21,743 bases of DNA from Thermoplasmata archaeon (GTDB lineage: Archaea; Thermoplasmatota; Thermoplasmata; UBA10834). The translations under genes and the position numbers were made by a program. The notes beneath the pieces were generated by a model. That model was given only the letters and a program-made list of their open reading frames with translations. It ran no database searches and was not told where the DNA came from. This document shows, piece after piece, positions 1-6,894 of this stretch. The stretch is taken from contig JALHSX010000228.1 in the NCBI GenBank assembly GCA_022865445.1, positions 1 to 21,743 on the forward strand. Direction: 5' to 3'. Every line of letters starts with the position of its first letter. Position 1 is the first letter of the stretch.

Positions 1-673
1 CCTTCGACATCCTCTGCCTCAGGTCCGCCATGTCCTTCGAGAGCGCGAGGATAGCCATGATTTCGGATGCGACCGTGATATCGAATCCGCTCTCGTGTGG
101 TATGCCGCCGTCCTTCCTGCCACCGAGTCCAACGACTATCTTCCTTAGTTCCCTGGCGTTCATGTCCATGACTTTCCTCAGGACAATCCTCGTCGGGTCG
201 ATCTGGAGCGTGTTCCTCTTGTCGATATGGTTCTCAACTAGCACCGACAGCAGGTTGTGCGCCGTGCCCACCGCGTGAATGTCTCCGGTGAAATGCAGGT
301 CGATGTCCCACATGGGGTAGACCTGTGAGTACCCGCCGCCGGTGGCGCCGCCCTTTATGCCGAAGGTCGGGCCCAGCGAGGGCTGCCTCAGCGAGAGCAT
401 GACCTTCTTGCCCAGCACACCAAAGGCCTGGCACAGACCTATGGATGTGACGGTCTTTCCTTCACCTGCCTTCGTCGCGGTTATTGCAGTCACGAAGATG
501 AGCTTGCCATCTTTGTTCTTGTCGAACTTCTTCAGGACTTCCAAGGGCACTTTCGCCTTGTACTTCCCGTAGAATTCCAGGTCATCGCGGGAGAGGCCCA
601 CCTTCTCCGCGATCTTTTCGATGTGCTGAACCTTCGCTGCCTGCGCAATTTCAATATCCGGCTTCATGGCCAT
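1..673 (-). CDS. fhs: Formate--tetrahydrofolate ligase, N-terminal part
   Basis: The enzyme joins formate to tetrahydrofolate using ATP to give 10-formyl-THF in the cytoplasm. Only the first 224 residues are visible; the rest lies beyond the left edge (the family is about 550 residues). The nucleotide-binding loop AGEGKT is at residues 69-74. The family signature GPTFGIKGGATGGGYSQV (101-118) and DIDLHFTGDIHAV (123-135) match the FTHFS family closely. The ATG at 673 is chosen because a strong GGAGGT lies 6 nt before it (685-680); a second ATG at 667 is 12 nt away. A TATA-like CTTTTTAG lies at 716-709. The gene is divergent from folD, which uses its product, so the two very likely serve one folate C1 pathway. 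Folate-type C1 enzymes are found in only some archaea. Identification is firm. Confidence 0.96.
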   Translation of the reverse strand, partial: MAMKPDIEIAQAAKVQHIEKIAEKVGLSRDDLEFYGKYKAKVPLEVLKKFDKNKDGKLIFVTAITATKAGEGKTVTSIGLCQAFGVLGKKVMLSLRQPSLGPTFGIKGGATGGGYSQVYPMWDIDLHFTGDIHAVGTAHNLLSVLVENHIDKRNTLQIDPTRIVLRKVMDMNARELRKIVVGLGGRKDGGIPHESGFDITVASEIMAILALSKDMADLRQRMSK

Positions 674-679
674 TTTGAG

Positions 680-693
680 ACCTCCTTTGGAGG
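680..693 (-). promoter_or_regulatory. Inverted repeat covering the fhs Shine-Dalgarno
   Basis: On the fhs strand the sequence reads CCTCC-AAA-GGAGGT. The GGAGG is the ribosome binding site and the CCTCC just upstream could pair with it (5 bp, 3-nt loop). The leader contains the CCTCC only if transcription starts before position 693. The nearest TATA (716-709) predicts a start near 687, so the pairing is possible but not assured. Confidence 0.4.
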
Positions 694-708
694 GGGTAAC
701 GTGCACAC

Positions 709-716
709 CTAAAAAG
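709..716 (-). promoter_or_regulatory. TATA box for fhs
   Basis: CTTTTTAG on the minus strand lies inside the symmetric AAAAAGCTTTTT. It lies about 40 nt upstream of the fhs ATG, leaving room for a short leader carrying the Shine-Dalgarno. A more distal A/T-rich stretch near 725-733 could serve instead. Confidence 0.45.
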
Positions 717-760
717 CTTTTTCGAAAATTTGACGAATATCGCAGGGTTCGGCGCAATAG

Positions 761-775
761 CATCGTTTATCGATG
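761..775. repeat. Short inverted repeat between fhs and folD
   Basis: CATCG-TTTAT-CGATG is a perfect 5-bp dyad in the middle of the divergent fhs/folD spacer. A regulator shared by the two genes could bind there, but the dyad is short and chance is a fair explanation. Nothing else stands out in 720-895 apart from an imperfect hairpin at 794-811. Confidence 0.25.
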
Positions 776-898
776 GGAGCATGAGCCTTTCTCGTCAGCG
801 GCTCCGCCGACAGATGGCCTGATGAGAGACACGGAAATCGAGTCTACCCAACAGTTCCTGGCTGCTTCTCCTCGAGCTTAGGCGCGCTTCCAAGAACC

Positions 899-906
899 CT
901 TAAGTA
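899..906 (+). promoter_or_regulatory. TATA box for folD
   Basis: CTTAAGTA is centred about 35 nt before the folD ATG. With the usual 25-bp spacing, transcription would start near 928 and leave a leader of about 10 nt. Confidence 0.5.
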
Positions 907-937
907 TGGAATCTGCATCCTGTTTTTAGGCGGTCAC

Positions 938-1828
938 ATGGTCGCAGAAATCATCAATGGCAACGAGGTCGCCAAGAGCATCAGGGCCGAGATCAAAGCG
1001 GAAGTCGCCAAGATGAAGTCCAAGGGCATCGAGCCTGGACTTGTCGTGATTATCGTTGGAGAAGATCCAGCATCCCAGGTCTATGTCAGAAAGAAGGGCG
1101 AGGCCTGCAACGAGCTTGGCATCTGCTCTGAGACAAACAGGCTACCCGCGTCGACTACAGAGGAAGATCTTCTGAAGCTCATCGACAAATACAACAAGGA
1201 CCCGAAGTTCGACGGCATTCTCGTCCAACTGCCACTTCCAAAACACATCAGCGAGGAGAAGGTCCTGCTCAAGATAGACCCGAGCAAGGACGTCGACGGG
1301 TTCCACCCGATCAACGTCGGCAAGATGGTTGTGGGTAGTGAGTGCTATCTGCCATGCACACCCCACGGCATTCAGGAGCTTCTTGTCAGGAGCGGCAACG
1401 ACCCGAAGGGAAAACACGTGGTCGTGCTCGGGAGGAGCAACATCGTCGGGAAGCCTGTCGCGTGCATATTGATACAGAAGGCCCCCGGCGCGGACGCGAC
1501 CGTGACAATCTGCCACTCGAGGACAACCAATCTCCCTGCGATAACGAGACAGGCGGACATATTAATCGCCGCGATCGGCCAGCCGAACTTCGTGAAAGCC
1601 GACATGGTCAAGGACGGCGTCGTCGTGATCGATGTCGGAGTGAACCGCATCAACGACCCGACCACGAAAAGCGGCACGAGGTTGATTGGCGATGTGGATT
1701 TCGAGGCCGTGAAGCTGAAGGCGAAGGCGATCACACCTGTTCCTGGTGGAGTTGGTCCGATGACCATCACGATGCTGATGAAGAACACGGTCCACGCCGC
1801 GAAGGTCCACCACAAGTGGAAGGACTGA
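938..1828 (+). CDS. folD: Bifunctional methylene-THF dehydrogenase / methenyl-THF cyclohydrolase
   Basis: FolD interconverts 5,10-methylene-THF, methenyl-THF and 10-formyl-THF in the cytoplasm with NAD(P). The 296-residue length is normal for the family. Visible signatures are the catalytic YVRKK (49-53, Lys53 the expected active-site lysine), QLPLP (97-101), DVDGF (118-122), PCTPHG (139-144), the dinucleotide-binding GRSNIVGKP (165-173) and PGGVGPMT near residue 271. The ATG at 938 follows a TATA box and a short leader. With divergent fhs it makes the complete route from formate to methylene-THF, which supplies serine, thymidylate or purine synthesis, or runs backwards to release formate. 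The call is firm; the direction of flux cannot be read from sequence. Confidence 0.97.
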   Translation: MVAEIINGNEVAKSIRAEIKAEVAKMKSKGIEPGLVVIIVGEDPASQVYVRKKGEACNELGICSETNRLPASTTEEDLLKLIDKYNKDPKFDGILVQLPLPKHISEEKVLLKIDPSKDVDGFHPINVGKMVVGSECYLPCTPHGIQELLVRSGNDPKGKHVVVLGRSNIVGKPVACILIQKAPGADATVTICHSRTTNLPAITRQADILIAAIGQPNFVKADMVKDGVVVIDVGVNRINDPTTKSGTRLIGDVDFEAVKLKAKAITPVPGGVGPMTITMLMKNTVHAAKVHHKWKD

Positions 1829-1841
1829 AGCAGCAACTCAG

Positions 1842-1896
1842 GCCGGACAATGGTCAATCAAACCCTTTCTCTGCTTTTGAATATGCCTTGTCCGGC
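1842..1896. repeat. 9-bp inverted repeat after folD
   Basis: The perfect arms GCCGGACAA and TTGTCCGGC are separated by 37 nt of T/C-rich sequence. It lies 13 nt past the folD stop, so a 3'-end structure or terminator region for folD is the simplest reading. Confidence 0.45.
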
Positions 1897-2129
1897 GGTC
1901 TTCGCATTTCGTTCGATGTTCGCCGAACTGGGTCGAAACTCGTCGCCGAAAGTCTCTCCAGTGGAAGTCAGACTTAACCCCCGTGCCAGAAATCGGCATG
2001 GTCGCATCGAAAAGCATTACTACCCACTCTGGGATGCGGTCGACAGGAATCGAACTGAGCACATGCTGCGACCTCGAGTGGAAAGAGCGCAGCCAGACGC
2101 CGGTTGGGTTTCCGAAACATTGGGAAGTA

Positions 2130-2142
2130 CTGTCTAAGACAG
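2130..2142. repeat. 13-bp palindrome just upstream of acs
   Basis: CTGTC-TAA-GACAG is a perfect 5-3-5 dyad ending 16 nt before the acs ATG. The position suits either a repressor operator or a small hairpin before the ribosome binding site (GGAAGTGA at about 2147-2154). Confidence 0.35.
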
Positions 2143-2158
2143 GATTGGAAGTGACCAA

Positions 2159-3913
2159 ATGGCGGAGAAGAGCACGGAATTGATACATGGCGATCTTGTA
2201 AAGAAGGATCCCACGAAGTTGAGGCTGAAACCGAATCTTCAGAACTACGAGCAGCTGAGGAAGACCTTCAAGTGGTCCGATGCCGACAAGGAAGTCGAGT
2301 GGTTCCCTGGCGGAAAGCTGAACGCTGCCTACAACGTGATCGACAGGCATGCGAAGGGCTCCAGGAAGAACAAGATTGCTCTCATCTTCGATGACGGCGA
2401 GGGACACACTCAGAAGCTCACGTTCCAGCAACTCTACGAGATGATGAACAGATTCGCGAACGTCATGAAGAAACTCGGGATCAAGAGGCAGGACAGGGTG
2501 TTCTTCTTCCTGCAGAGATCCCCGGAGCTGTACGCCGGATTCCTGGCTGCGATAAAGTACGGTGCGATTGCGAGCCCGATGTTCCCGGCCTTCGGCCCTG
2601 ATGCCATCAGGGACAGGCTTCTGGACAGTGGCGCGGTCGCGCTGGTAACCGATTCGGATCTCAAGAAGCGCGTATACGAGGTGAAGAACCTGCTTCCCGA
2701 GCTGAAGCATATGATCATCGTCGGCAAGGATGTCGCAGCTGGCGAGGTGAGCTGGGAGAAGGAGATGGCCGCGGCCTCGGACAAGTTCGATGCGGTTCCG
2801 ATGGATCCCGAGGAATTCATGTACATGCTCTATACATCGGGCACGACCGGCAAGCCGAAGGGTGTTGTCCACGCGCACAAAGGCATCGTGCAGGCACATC
2901 TCACGACGAAAATGGTGCTTGACGTCCACGAGGAGGATGTGTACTGGTGCGGCGCGGACCTGGGCTGGGTCACTGGCGTTGTCTACGGCGTCCTCGGACC
3001 GTGGTCGAACGGGACCACTCAAGTCGGCCTCGGCGGGAGGTTCGATCCCGACAGATGGTACAAGACGATCCAGGACTACAAGGTCTCCATCTGGTACACC
3101 GCACCGACTGCCGTCAGGATGTTGATGGCAAGGGGCGACGAAATACCGGCTAAGTACAATCTGTCGAGCCTGAGAGCGCTCTACTGCGTCGGTGAGCCAC
3201 TGAACCCCGAGGGGGTCAAGTGGGCACAGGAAGTGTTCGACAACAAACCGTTCCACGACACTTGGTGGCAGACGGAGACGGGTAGCATACTGATCACGAA
3301 CTTCCCGGAGATGGACATCAAGCCAGGCTCGATGGGGAAGCCGCTCCCGGGGATAGAGGCCGCCATCGTCGACGAGACCGGCAAGGTGCTAGGGCAAGGC
3401 CAAGAGGGCAATTTGGCGCTCAGGCCGGGCTGGCCAGCCATGATGAGGCAGATATGGAAGAACCCCGCGAAGTACAACGAGTGCTTCAGGAACGGCTGGT
3501 ACTACACCGGCGACACTGCCCAGATCGACAAGGACGGGTACTTCTGGTACGTTGGAAGGGCTGACGATGTTATCAAGACCTCAGGTGAGAGAGTCGGGCC
3601 TTTCGAGGTTGAGAGCGCTCTGATCGAGCATCCGGCAGTCGCAGAGGCAGGTGTCATCGGGAAGCCAGACGAACTGAGAGGGAACATCATCAAGGCGTTC
3701 ATCGTGCTGACGCCTGGATACAGCGACTCCCCGCAGCTCAAGGAAGATATACAGAAATTCGTCAAGACCAAGCTGGCTGGGCACGCGTTCCCGAGAGAGA
3801 TCGAGATCGTGAAGACGCTCCCGAAGACCAGGAGCGGCAAGATCATGAGGAGACTGCTCAGAGCCAGAGAACTAGGCCTTCCGATTGGAGACACTTCGAC
3901 GCTTGAGGACTAG
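2159..3913 (+). CDS. acs: AMP-forming acetyl-CoA synthetase
   Basis: This 584-residue adenylate-forming enzyme makes acetyl-CoA from acetate, ATP and CoA through acetyl-AMP. The P-loop-like motif YTSGTTGKPKG is at residues 225-235. DTWWQTETG, the acetate-type signature, lies in the middle, followed by YTGD and the hinge region. The C-terminal PKTRSGKIMRR carries the catalytic lysine near residue 561, which is acetylated in many homologues. The length is nearer the shorter AcsA type than the 650-residue Acs type, so other short acyl chains remain possible. The ATG at 2159 follows GGAAGTGA. The gene stands alone behind a long dyad-rich spacer. It allows acetate assimilation, or ATP-consuming recycling of acetate, next to the folate C1 genes. 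Confidence 0.93.
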   Translation: MAEKSTELIHGDLVKKDPTKLRLKPNLQNYEQLRKTFKWSDADKEVEWFPGGKLNAAYNVIDRHAKGSRKNKIALIFDDGEGHTQKLTFQQLYEMMNRFANVMKKLGIKRQDRVFFFLQRSPELYAGFLAAIKYGAIASPMFPAFGPDAIRDRLLDSGAVALVTDSDLKKRVYEVKNLLPELKHMIIVGKDVAAGEVSWEKEMAAASDKFDAVPMDPEEFMYMLYTSGTTGKPKGVVHAHKGIVQAHLTTKMVLDVHEEDVYWCGADLGWVTGVVYGVLGPWSNGTTQVGLGGRFDPDRWYKTIQDYKVSIWYTAPTAVRMLMARGDEIPAKYNLSSLRALYCVGEPLNPEGVKWAQEVFDNKPFHDTWWQTETGSILITNFPEMDIKPGSMGKPLPGIEAAIVDETGKVLGQGQEGNLALRPGWPAMMRQIWKNPAKYNECFRNGWYYTGDTAQIDKDGYFWYVGRADDVIKTSGERVGPFEVESALIEHPAVAEAGVIGKPDELRGNIIKAFIVLTPGYSDSPQLKEDIQKFVKTKLAGHAFPREIEIVKTLPKTRSGKIMRRLLRARELGLPIGDTSTLED

Positions 3914-3934
3914 AAACACCAACACCCTTTTCTA

Positions 3935-3954
3935 GGAGGGGGGCATCCCCCTCC
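3935..3954. terminator. GC-rich hairpin after acs
   Basis: GGAGGGGG (3935-3942), loop GCAT, CCCCCTCC (3947-3954) form a perfect 8-bp stem 22 nt after the acs stop. A T-rich CCCTTTTCT stretch (3927-3932) precedes it, but no T run follows. It may mark the acs 3' end or protect the transcript. It could instead bind a regulator of the carbonic anhydrase gene downstream. Confidence 0.5.
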
Positions 3955-3964
3955 AACAATCACA

Positions 3965-3972
3965 CTTTACAT
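3965..3972 (+). promoter_or_regulatory. Possible TATA box for carbonic anhydrase
   Basis: CTTTACAT is centred about 25 nt upstream of the ATG at 3994, which would make the transcript leaderless. The GAGGTG at 3978-3983 would then fall outside the mRNA, so one of the two signals is probably incidental. Confidence 0.35.
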
Positions 3973-3993
3973 CTGTTAGAGGTGGCTCCAGAC

Positions 3994-4551
3994 ATGAACG
4001 CGACCATGGACCAAAAGCAGAGACTGGTTGATGGGAACTCGCTGTTCAAGAAGACAGTCGATCCTATGCTTCTGGCACGCTTGGCCAAGAAGCAGGAACC
4101 GTTCGTGGCCATCCTCGCTTGCTCGGACTCCCGCGTTTCTCCTATCAAGATATTCAACCTGTCCTTGGGCGACGCATTCGTCGTCCGGGTTGCGGGGAAT
4201 AGCGCTTCCGATCCTTCGATTCTTGGCAGCCTCGAGTACGCTGTGGAGCACCTGCATGTGGGGTCGCTCCTCGTCCTCGGGCACACAGGCTGTGGAGCGG
4301 TCAAGGCGGTCATTGATGGATCGGGCAATGAGAATCTAAGGCCGGTCGTGAGAGACATCGAGAGGGCCCGGGCAAAGGTCCCTATGGATCAGATCAACAA
4401 TCAGAATGCGATCGCCGAAGGCAATGTCCGGTTGCAGCTTCGACTGATCGAGGACAATAGCAGGATCATTCATGATGCGGTATCAGACGGCAAGCTGGCA
4501 TTGTACGGTGCGATGTACGATCTGGAGACCGGACTGGTCAGGTTCGTCTGA
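3994..4551 (+). CDS. Beta-class carbonic anhydrase
   Basis: This zinc enzyme interconverts CO2 and bicarbonate in the cytoplasm. The 185 residues carry both beta-class motifs: CSDSRV (43-48, with zinc ligand Cys43 and the Asp45/Arg47 dyad) and HTGCGA (97-102, zinc ligands His97 and Cys100). The ATG at 3994 is preferred because GAGGTG sits 9 nt before it and a TATA-like element fits a leaderless start there. An in-frame GTG at 3982 would add four residues but would overlap the Shine-Dalgarno. The OFA transporter starts 36 nt downstream, so the two are probably one transcript. A role in supplying bicarbonate or CO2 for carboxylation or for formate chemistry is an inference from context. Confidence 0.93.
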   Translation: MNATMDQKQRLVDGNSLFKKTVDPMLLARLAKKQEPFVAILACSDSRVSPIKIFNLSLGDAFVVRVAGNSASDPSILGSLEYAVEHLHVGSLLVLGHTGCGAVKAVIDGSGNENLRPVVRDIERARAKVPMDQINNQNAIAEGNVRLQLRLIEDNSRIIHDAVSDGKLALYGAMYDLETGLVRFV

Positions 4552-4587
4552 AGAGCAGAATCAGCGGAACACTAAGGGTGAGATAAC

Positions 4588-5922
4588 ATGAGGGAAGCAA
4601 AGGACGAGAAGCTGCCAAACAGGTGGATAAGAGTAATTGGGGCAATCCTCATACAAATGGCACTGGGGTCGATCTATGCGTGGTCCATATTCAACAAGCC
4701 TCTGGCCGCCGACCTCGGAGAACCTTCGAAATCGCTTCAGGTGTTAGGGATATTCGCTACGAGCCTGGCGGGGTTCGGCCTGTTCGTAACTGTTGGAGGC
4801 AAGCTCCAGGACAAGAGCGGACCTAAGAACATAGCCATGCTTTCCGGCGTGGTATACGCACTGGGGTACATCATCTCGTCCCAGTTCACGGATAGCATGG
4901 CGCTGATGTACATAGGCTACGGCGTTCTTGGTGCGGGCGTCGGCATAGGCTACAGTTGTGCTTTGTCATGTTGCGTCAAGTGGTTTCCCGACAAGCGCGG
5001 CCTCATTTCAGGACTCGCGGTCGCGGGATTCGGCGCGGGCACGTTCGTGTTCGCCCAGGTAGGTCAGTTCATCATCGATTCCGGCAGCACAGATGCCGCT
5101 GGACTCAGCAGTGCCTACCTTTACCTGGGCCTGATATTCTTTGCCATGGTGATCGCGGGCGCGCAGCTCTTGCGCGACCCACCGACGGGCTTCTGTCCCG
5201 CTGGTTGGTCACCTCCGAAGACGGGCTCTGGCAGCACTGCCAAGAAGCAGTTCTCACCAAGAGAGATGGTGCGCACGAAGAGCTTCATTTTCCTGTGGTT
5301 GATGTTCGTGCTATCAGCGACCTGCGGTCTCATGATGATAGGCAACGTCTCTAACCTCGGTCAGAACTTCGAGGACATCTACGCCAATGCTACCACAGGG
5401 TTCGACTCCTCGACCCAGAACGTCATGGTGACCGCTCAGGTGGCCACTATCACGGGCGTCCTTGCGATTTTCAACGGGACGGGCAGGATCGTCTGGGGGC
5501 TGGTCTCTGACAAGATCGGCCGGATGAAGACGATGAAGCTGATGTTCCTGGTTCAGTCAGTCATCCTGTTCTCCGCGGCGGCATTCGTCATGAGCAAGCC
5601 GGTCAACGAGAATACGGTCTTCATAGGCGTCACGGCTATCGTATCGCTCGAGGGGTTCTGTTTCGGAGGCAACTTTGCGCTCTTCCCGCCGACGACGGCG
5701 GAGTACTTTGGCACGAAGACCCTGGGCACCAACTATGGCATAGTGTTCACCTCGTATGCAGTCGGAGGAGTGATCGGTGGCCTTATGCCTGGCATCATCA
5801 AGGGCGGGTTCGAGTGGGTGTTCATCGCGACGGCATTGGGGTCCTTGGTGGCGTTTGGCATCGCATGGATCACAAAGAATCCGGCGGACTCGGAACCAGT
5901 AGCCGAAGCGACCAAAGCATAG
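4588..5922 (+). CDS. OFA-family major facilitator transporter (formate/oxalate-type)
   Basis: This 444-residue integral membrane protein has about 12 hydrophobic segments. The opening NRWIRVIGAILIQMALGSIYAWS is typical of the oxalate:formate antiporter (OFA) family of MFS carriers, as are the repeated glycine-rich helices and the loop motif DKSGPKN after helix 2. Members carry oxalate, formate, lactate or other small monocarboxylates, and the substrate cannot be fixed from sequence. GGTGAGA stands 6-7 nt before the ATG. The 36-nt gap to the carbonic anhydrase suggests co-transcription. With fhs, folD and acs nearby, formate or acetate is a reasonable guess. A T-rich patch at 5968-5978 may end the transcript. 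Confidence 0.88.
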   Translation: MREAKDEKLPNRWIRVIGAILIQMALGSIYAWSIFNKPLAADLGEPSKSLQVLGIFATSLAGFGLFVTVGGKLQDKSGPKNIAMLSGVVYALGYIISSQFTDSMALMYIGYGVLGAGVGIGYSCALSCCVKWFPDKRGLISGLAVAGFGAGTFVFAQVGQFIIDSGSTDAAGLSSAYLYLGLIFFAMVIAGAQLLRDPPTGFCPAGWSPPKTGSGSTAKKQFSPREMVRTKSFIFLWLMFVLSATCGLMMIGNVSNLGQNFEDIYANATTGFDSSTQNVMVTAQVATITGVLAIFNGTGRIVWGLVSDKIGRMKTMKLMFLVQSVILFSAAAFVMSKPVNENTVFIGVTAIVSLEGFCFGGNFALFPPTTAEYFGTKTLGTNYGIVFTSYAVGGVIGGLMPGIIKGGFEWVFIATALGSLVAFGIAWITKNPADSEPVAEATKA

Positions 5923-6037
5923 GCGATGCGGACAAAACTGGCGCGGCAAACCCCTTCCAAAACCCAGTCTTCTTTCTTGATGCTGGTGCCATTGTTTCGA
6001 TTCCCCACTCTCTGGACCTCCTATTCAGACGGGAAAG

Positions 6038-6045
6038 CTTTTATC
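6038..6045 (+). promoter_or_regulatory. TATA box for kptA
   Basis: CTTTTATC with A/G-rich sequence just upstream (GGGAAAG). The predicted start is near 6067, leaving about 14 nt of leader. The same octamer serves mobB on the other strand. Confidence 0.6.
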
Positions 6046-6080
6046 AGGTTCAGCCATAACCCGATGCCAAGGTATCTATC

Positions 6081-6824
6081 ATGCTGAAAGAGTGCAACGA
6101 ACACGGGTATTTTAGAGCCGAAATGTGCCCCGTGTGCGGCGATGAAGGCCGGTTTCTGATGAACACCGAGGAGCTCGATAGGCTCAGCAGAACGATGGCC
6201 GGCGTTCTGAGGCATTTTCCAGAGCGGTTCGATCTGAGGATGGACAGCCACGGATTCGTCAGCCTCAGGGATTTCGTGAACGCGCTTCAAGGAAAGCAGC
6301 AGAGATACCACTGGGTCAGGCCTCATCACATAGTAGCGATCATCGAAACGGACAGCAAGGGCAGGTACGAGCACAGGGACGGCATGATCAGGGCTACGTA
6401 CGCCCATTCGTTCCAGGTGGATTTAGATCTGCCCTCTGGCGGAACCCCCGACAAGCTCTACTATCCGACGACGAAGGAGGAGGTCGACATCGTTCTCGAG
6501 GTCGGCCTGAAGCCCTCAGATAGGAAGATGGTCCACTTGAGCAGGGGGATCGGAGACGCTGTCAACGCGGGAAGAGTGAGGACTCCCGAGCCAGTCATTC
6601 TCGAGGTCGATTCGAGAGGCGCTACCGAGGACGGGATCGTCATCCAGAAGGCCGGCAGGACAGTCTTCCTGACCACCGATGTTCCCCCGAAATACCTGAC
6701 TAAGATTGAAGTGGACCTTTCCGAGTTCCCTCCTGAGAAGCCTGTGAGCGAGAAGAAGGAGGAGAGAAAGGAAGAGGGGGACGACGAAGCCCCGGTCGTT
6801 CAGGAACTCCCGCCTGAGGAGTGA
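6081..6824 (+). CDS. kptA: RNA 2'-phosphotransferase (Tpt1/KptA)
   Basis: KptA moves an internal RNA 2'-phosphate onto NAD+, releasing nicotinamide and ADP-ribose cyclic phosphate. In eukaryotes it finishes tRNA splicing, while the archaeal role is less clear. The 247-residue protein begins with a likely zinc site (C5, H8, C16, C19) found in many archaeal members. The catalytic core follows: LSRTMAGVLRH (35-45), the winged-helix-like SHGFVSLRDF (56-65), IRATYAHS (103-110) and VHLSRGI (151-157), whose Arg and His residues fit the known active-site set. After about residue 215 a Lys/Glu-rich, proline-containing tail of 30 residues looks disordered and is not part of the usual fold. It has its own TATA box. 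Identification is firm. Confidence 0.94.
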   Translation: MLKECNEHGYFRAEMCPVCGDEGRFLMNTEELDRLSRTMAGVLRHFPERFDLRMDSHGFVSLRDFVNALQGKQQRYHWVRPHHIVAIIETDSKGRYEHRDGMIRATYAHSFQVDLDLPSGGTPDKLYYPTTKEEVDIVLEVGLKPSDRKMVHLSRGIGDAVNAGRVRTPEPVILEVDSRGATEDGIVIQKAGRTVFLTTDVPPKYLTKIEVDLSEFPPEKPVSEKKEERKEEGDDEAPVVQELPPEE

Positions 6825-6861
6825 ACTCCGCGCTGTACATTCGCACACCACCAGCTGAACC

Positions 6862-6869
6862 CTTAATAT
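6862..6869 (+). promoter_or_regulatory. TATA box for the DUF2797 gene
   Basis: CTTAATAT is centred 29 nt before the ATG at 6895, so the predicted transcript is essentially leaderless. No Shine-Dalgarno is seen, which agrees. Confidence 0.55.
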
Positions 6870-6894
6870 CCAGCCAATCACCTTCAACGTCCAG

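Larger units (their letters stand above)
1829..2158. other. 330-bp spacer rich in inverted repeats, upstream of acs
   Basis: No convincing gene is seen here. The stretch holds several dyads: GCCGGACAA/TTGTCCGGC (1842-1850 with 1888-1896, 9 bp), CCGTGCC/GGCATGG (1981-1987 with 1995-2001, one G-T pair), GGTCG/CGACC (2038-2042 with 2069-2073), GCTGCG/CGCAGC (2065-2070 with 2088-2093) and CTGTC-TAA-GACAG (2130-2142). The third and fourth overlap and are mutually exclusive. A T-rich stretch at 1865-1880 could end folD transcription. No strong TATA is seen next to acs, so its leader may start far upstream and be structured. The alternative is unconnected chance dyads. Confidence 0.4.

Noticed and set aside
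1342..1977. Second-frame open frame of 211 codons over folD
   Set aside because: It is out of frame with a certain gene, its composition is Arg/His-rich as in shadow frames, and it has no signals of its own.
2038..2060. tRNA T-arm look-alike on the minus strand (GTTCGATTC context)
   Set aside because: The T stem does not pair (CTCAG against CCTGT), and no D arm, anticodon arm or acceptor partner is found within 100 nt.
1838..3256. Long open frame on the minus strand (472 codons)
   Set aside because: It lies mostly opposite acs, has no recognisable motif or start signals, and reflects codon bias of the real gene.
3982..4551. Carbonic anhydrase starting at GTG 3982
   Set aside because: The GTG is part of the GAGGTG ribosome binding site that serves ATG 3994 at normal distance.
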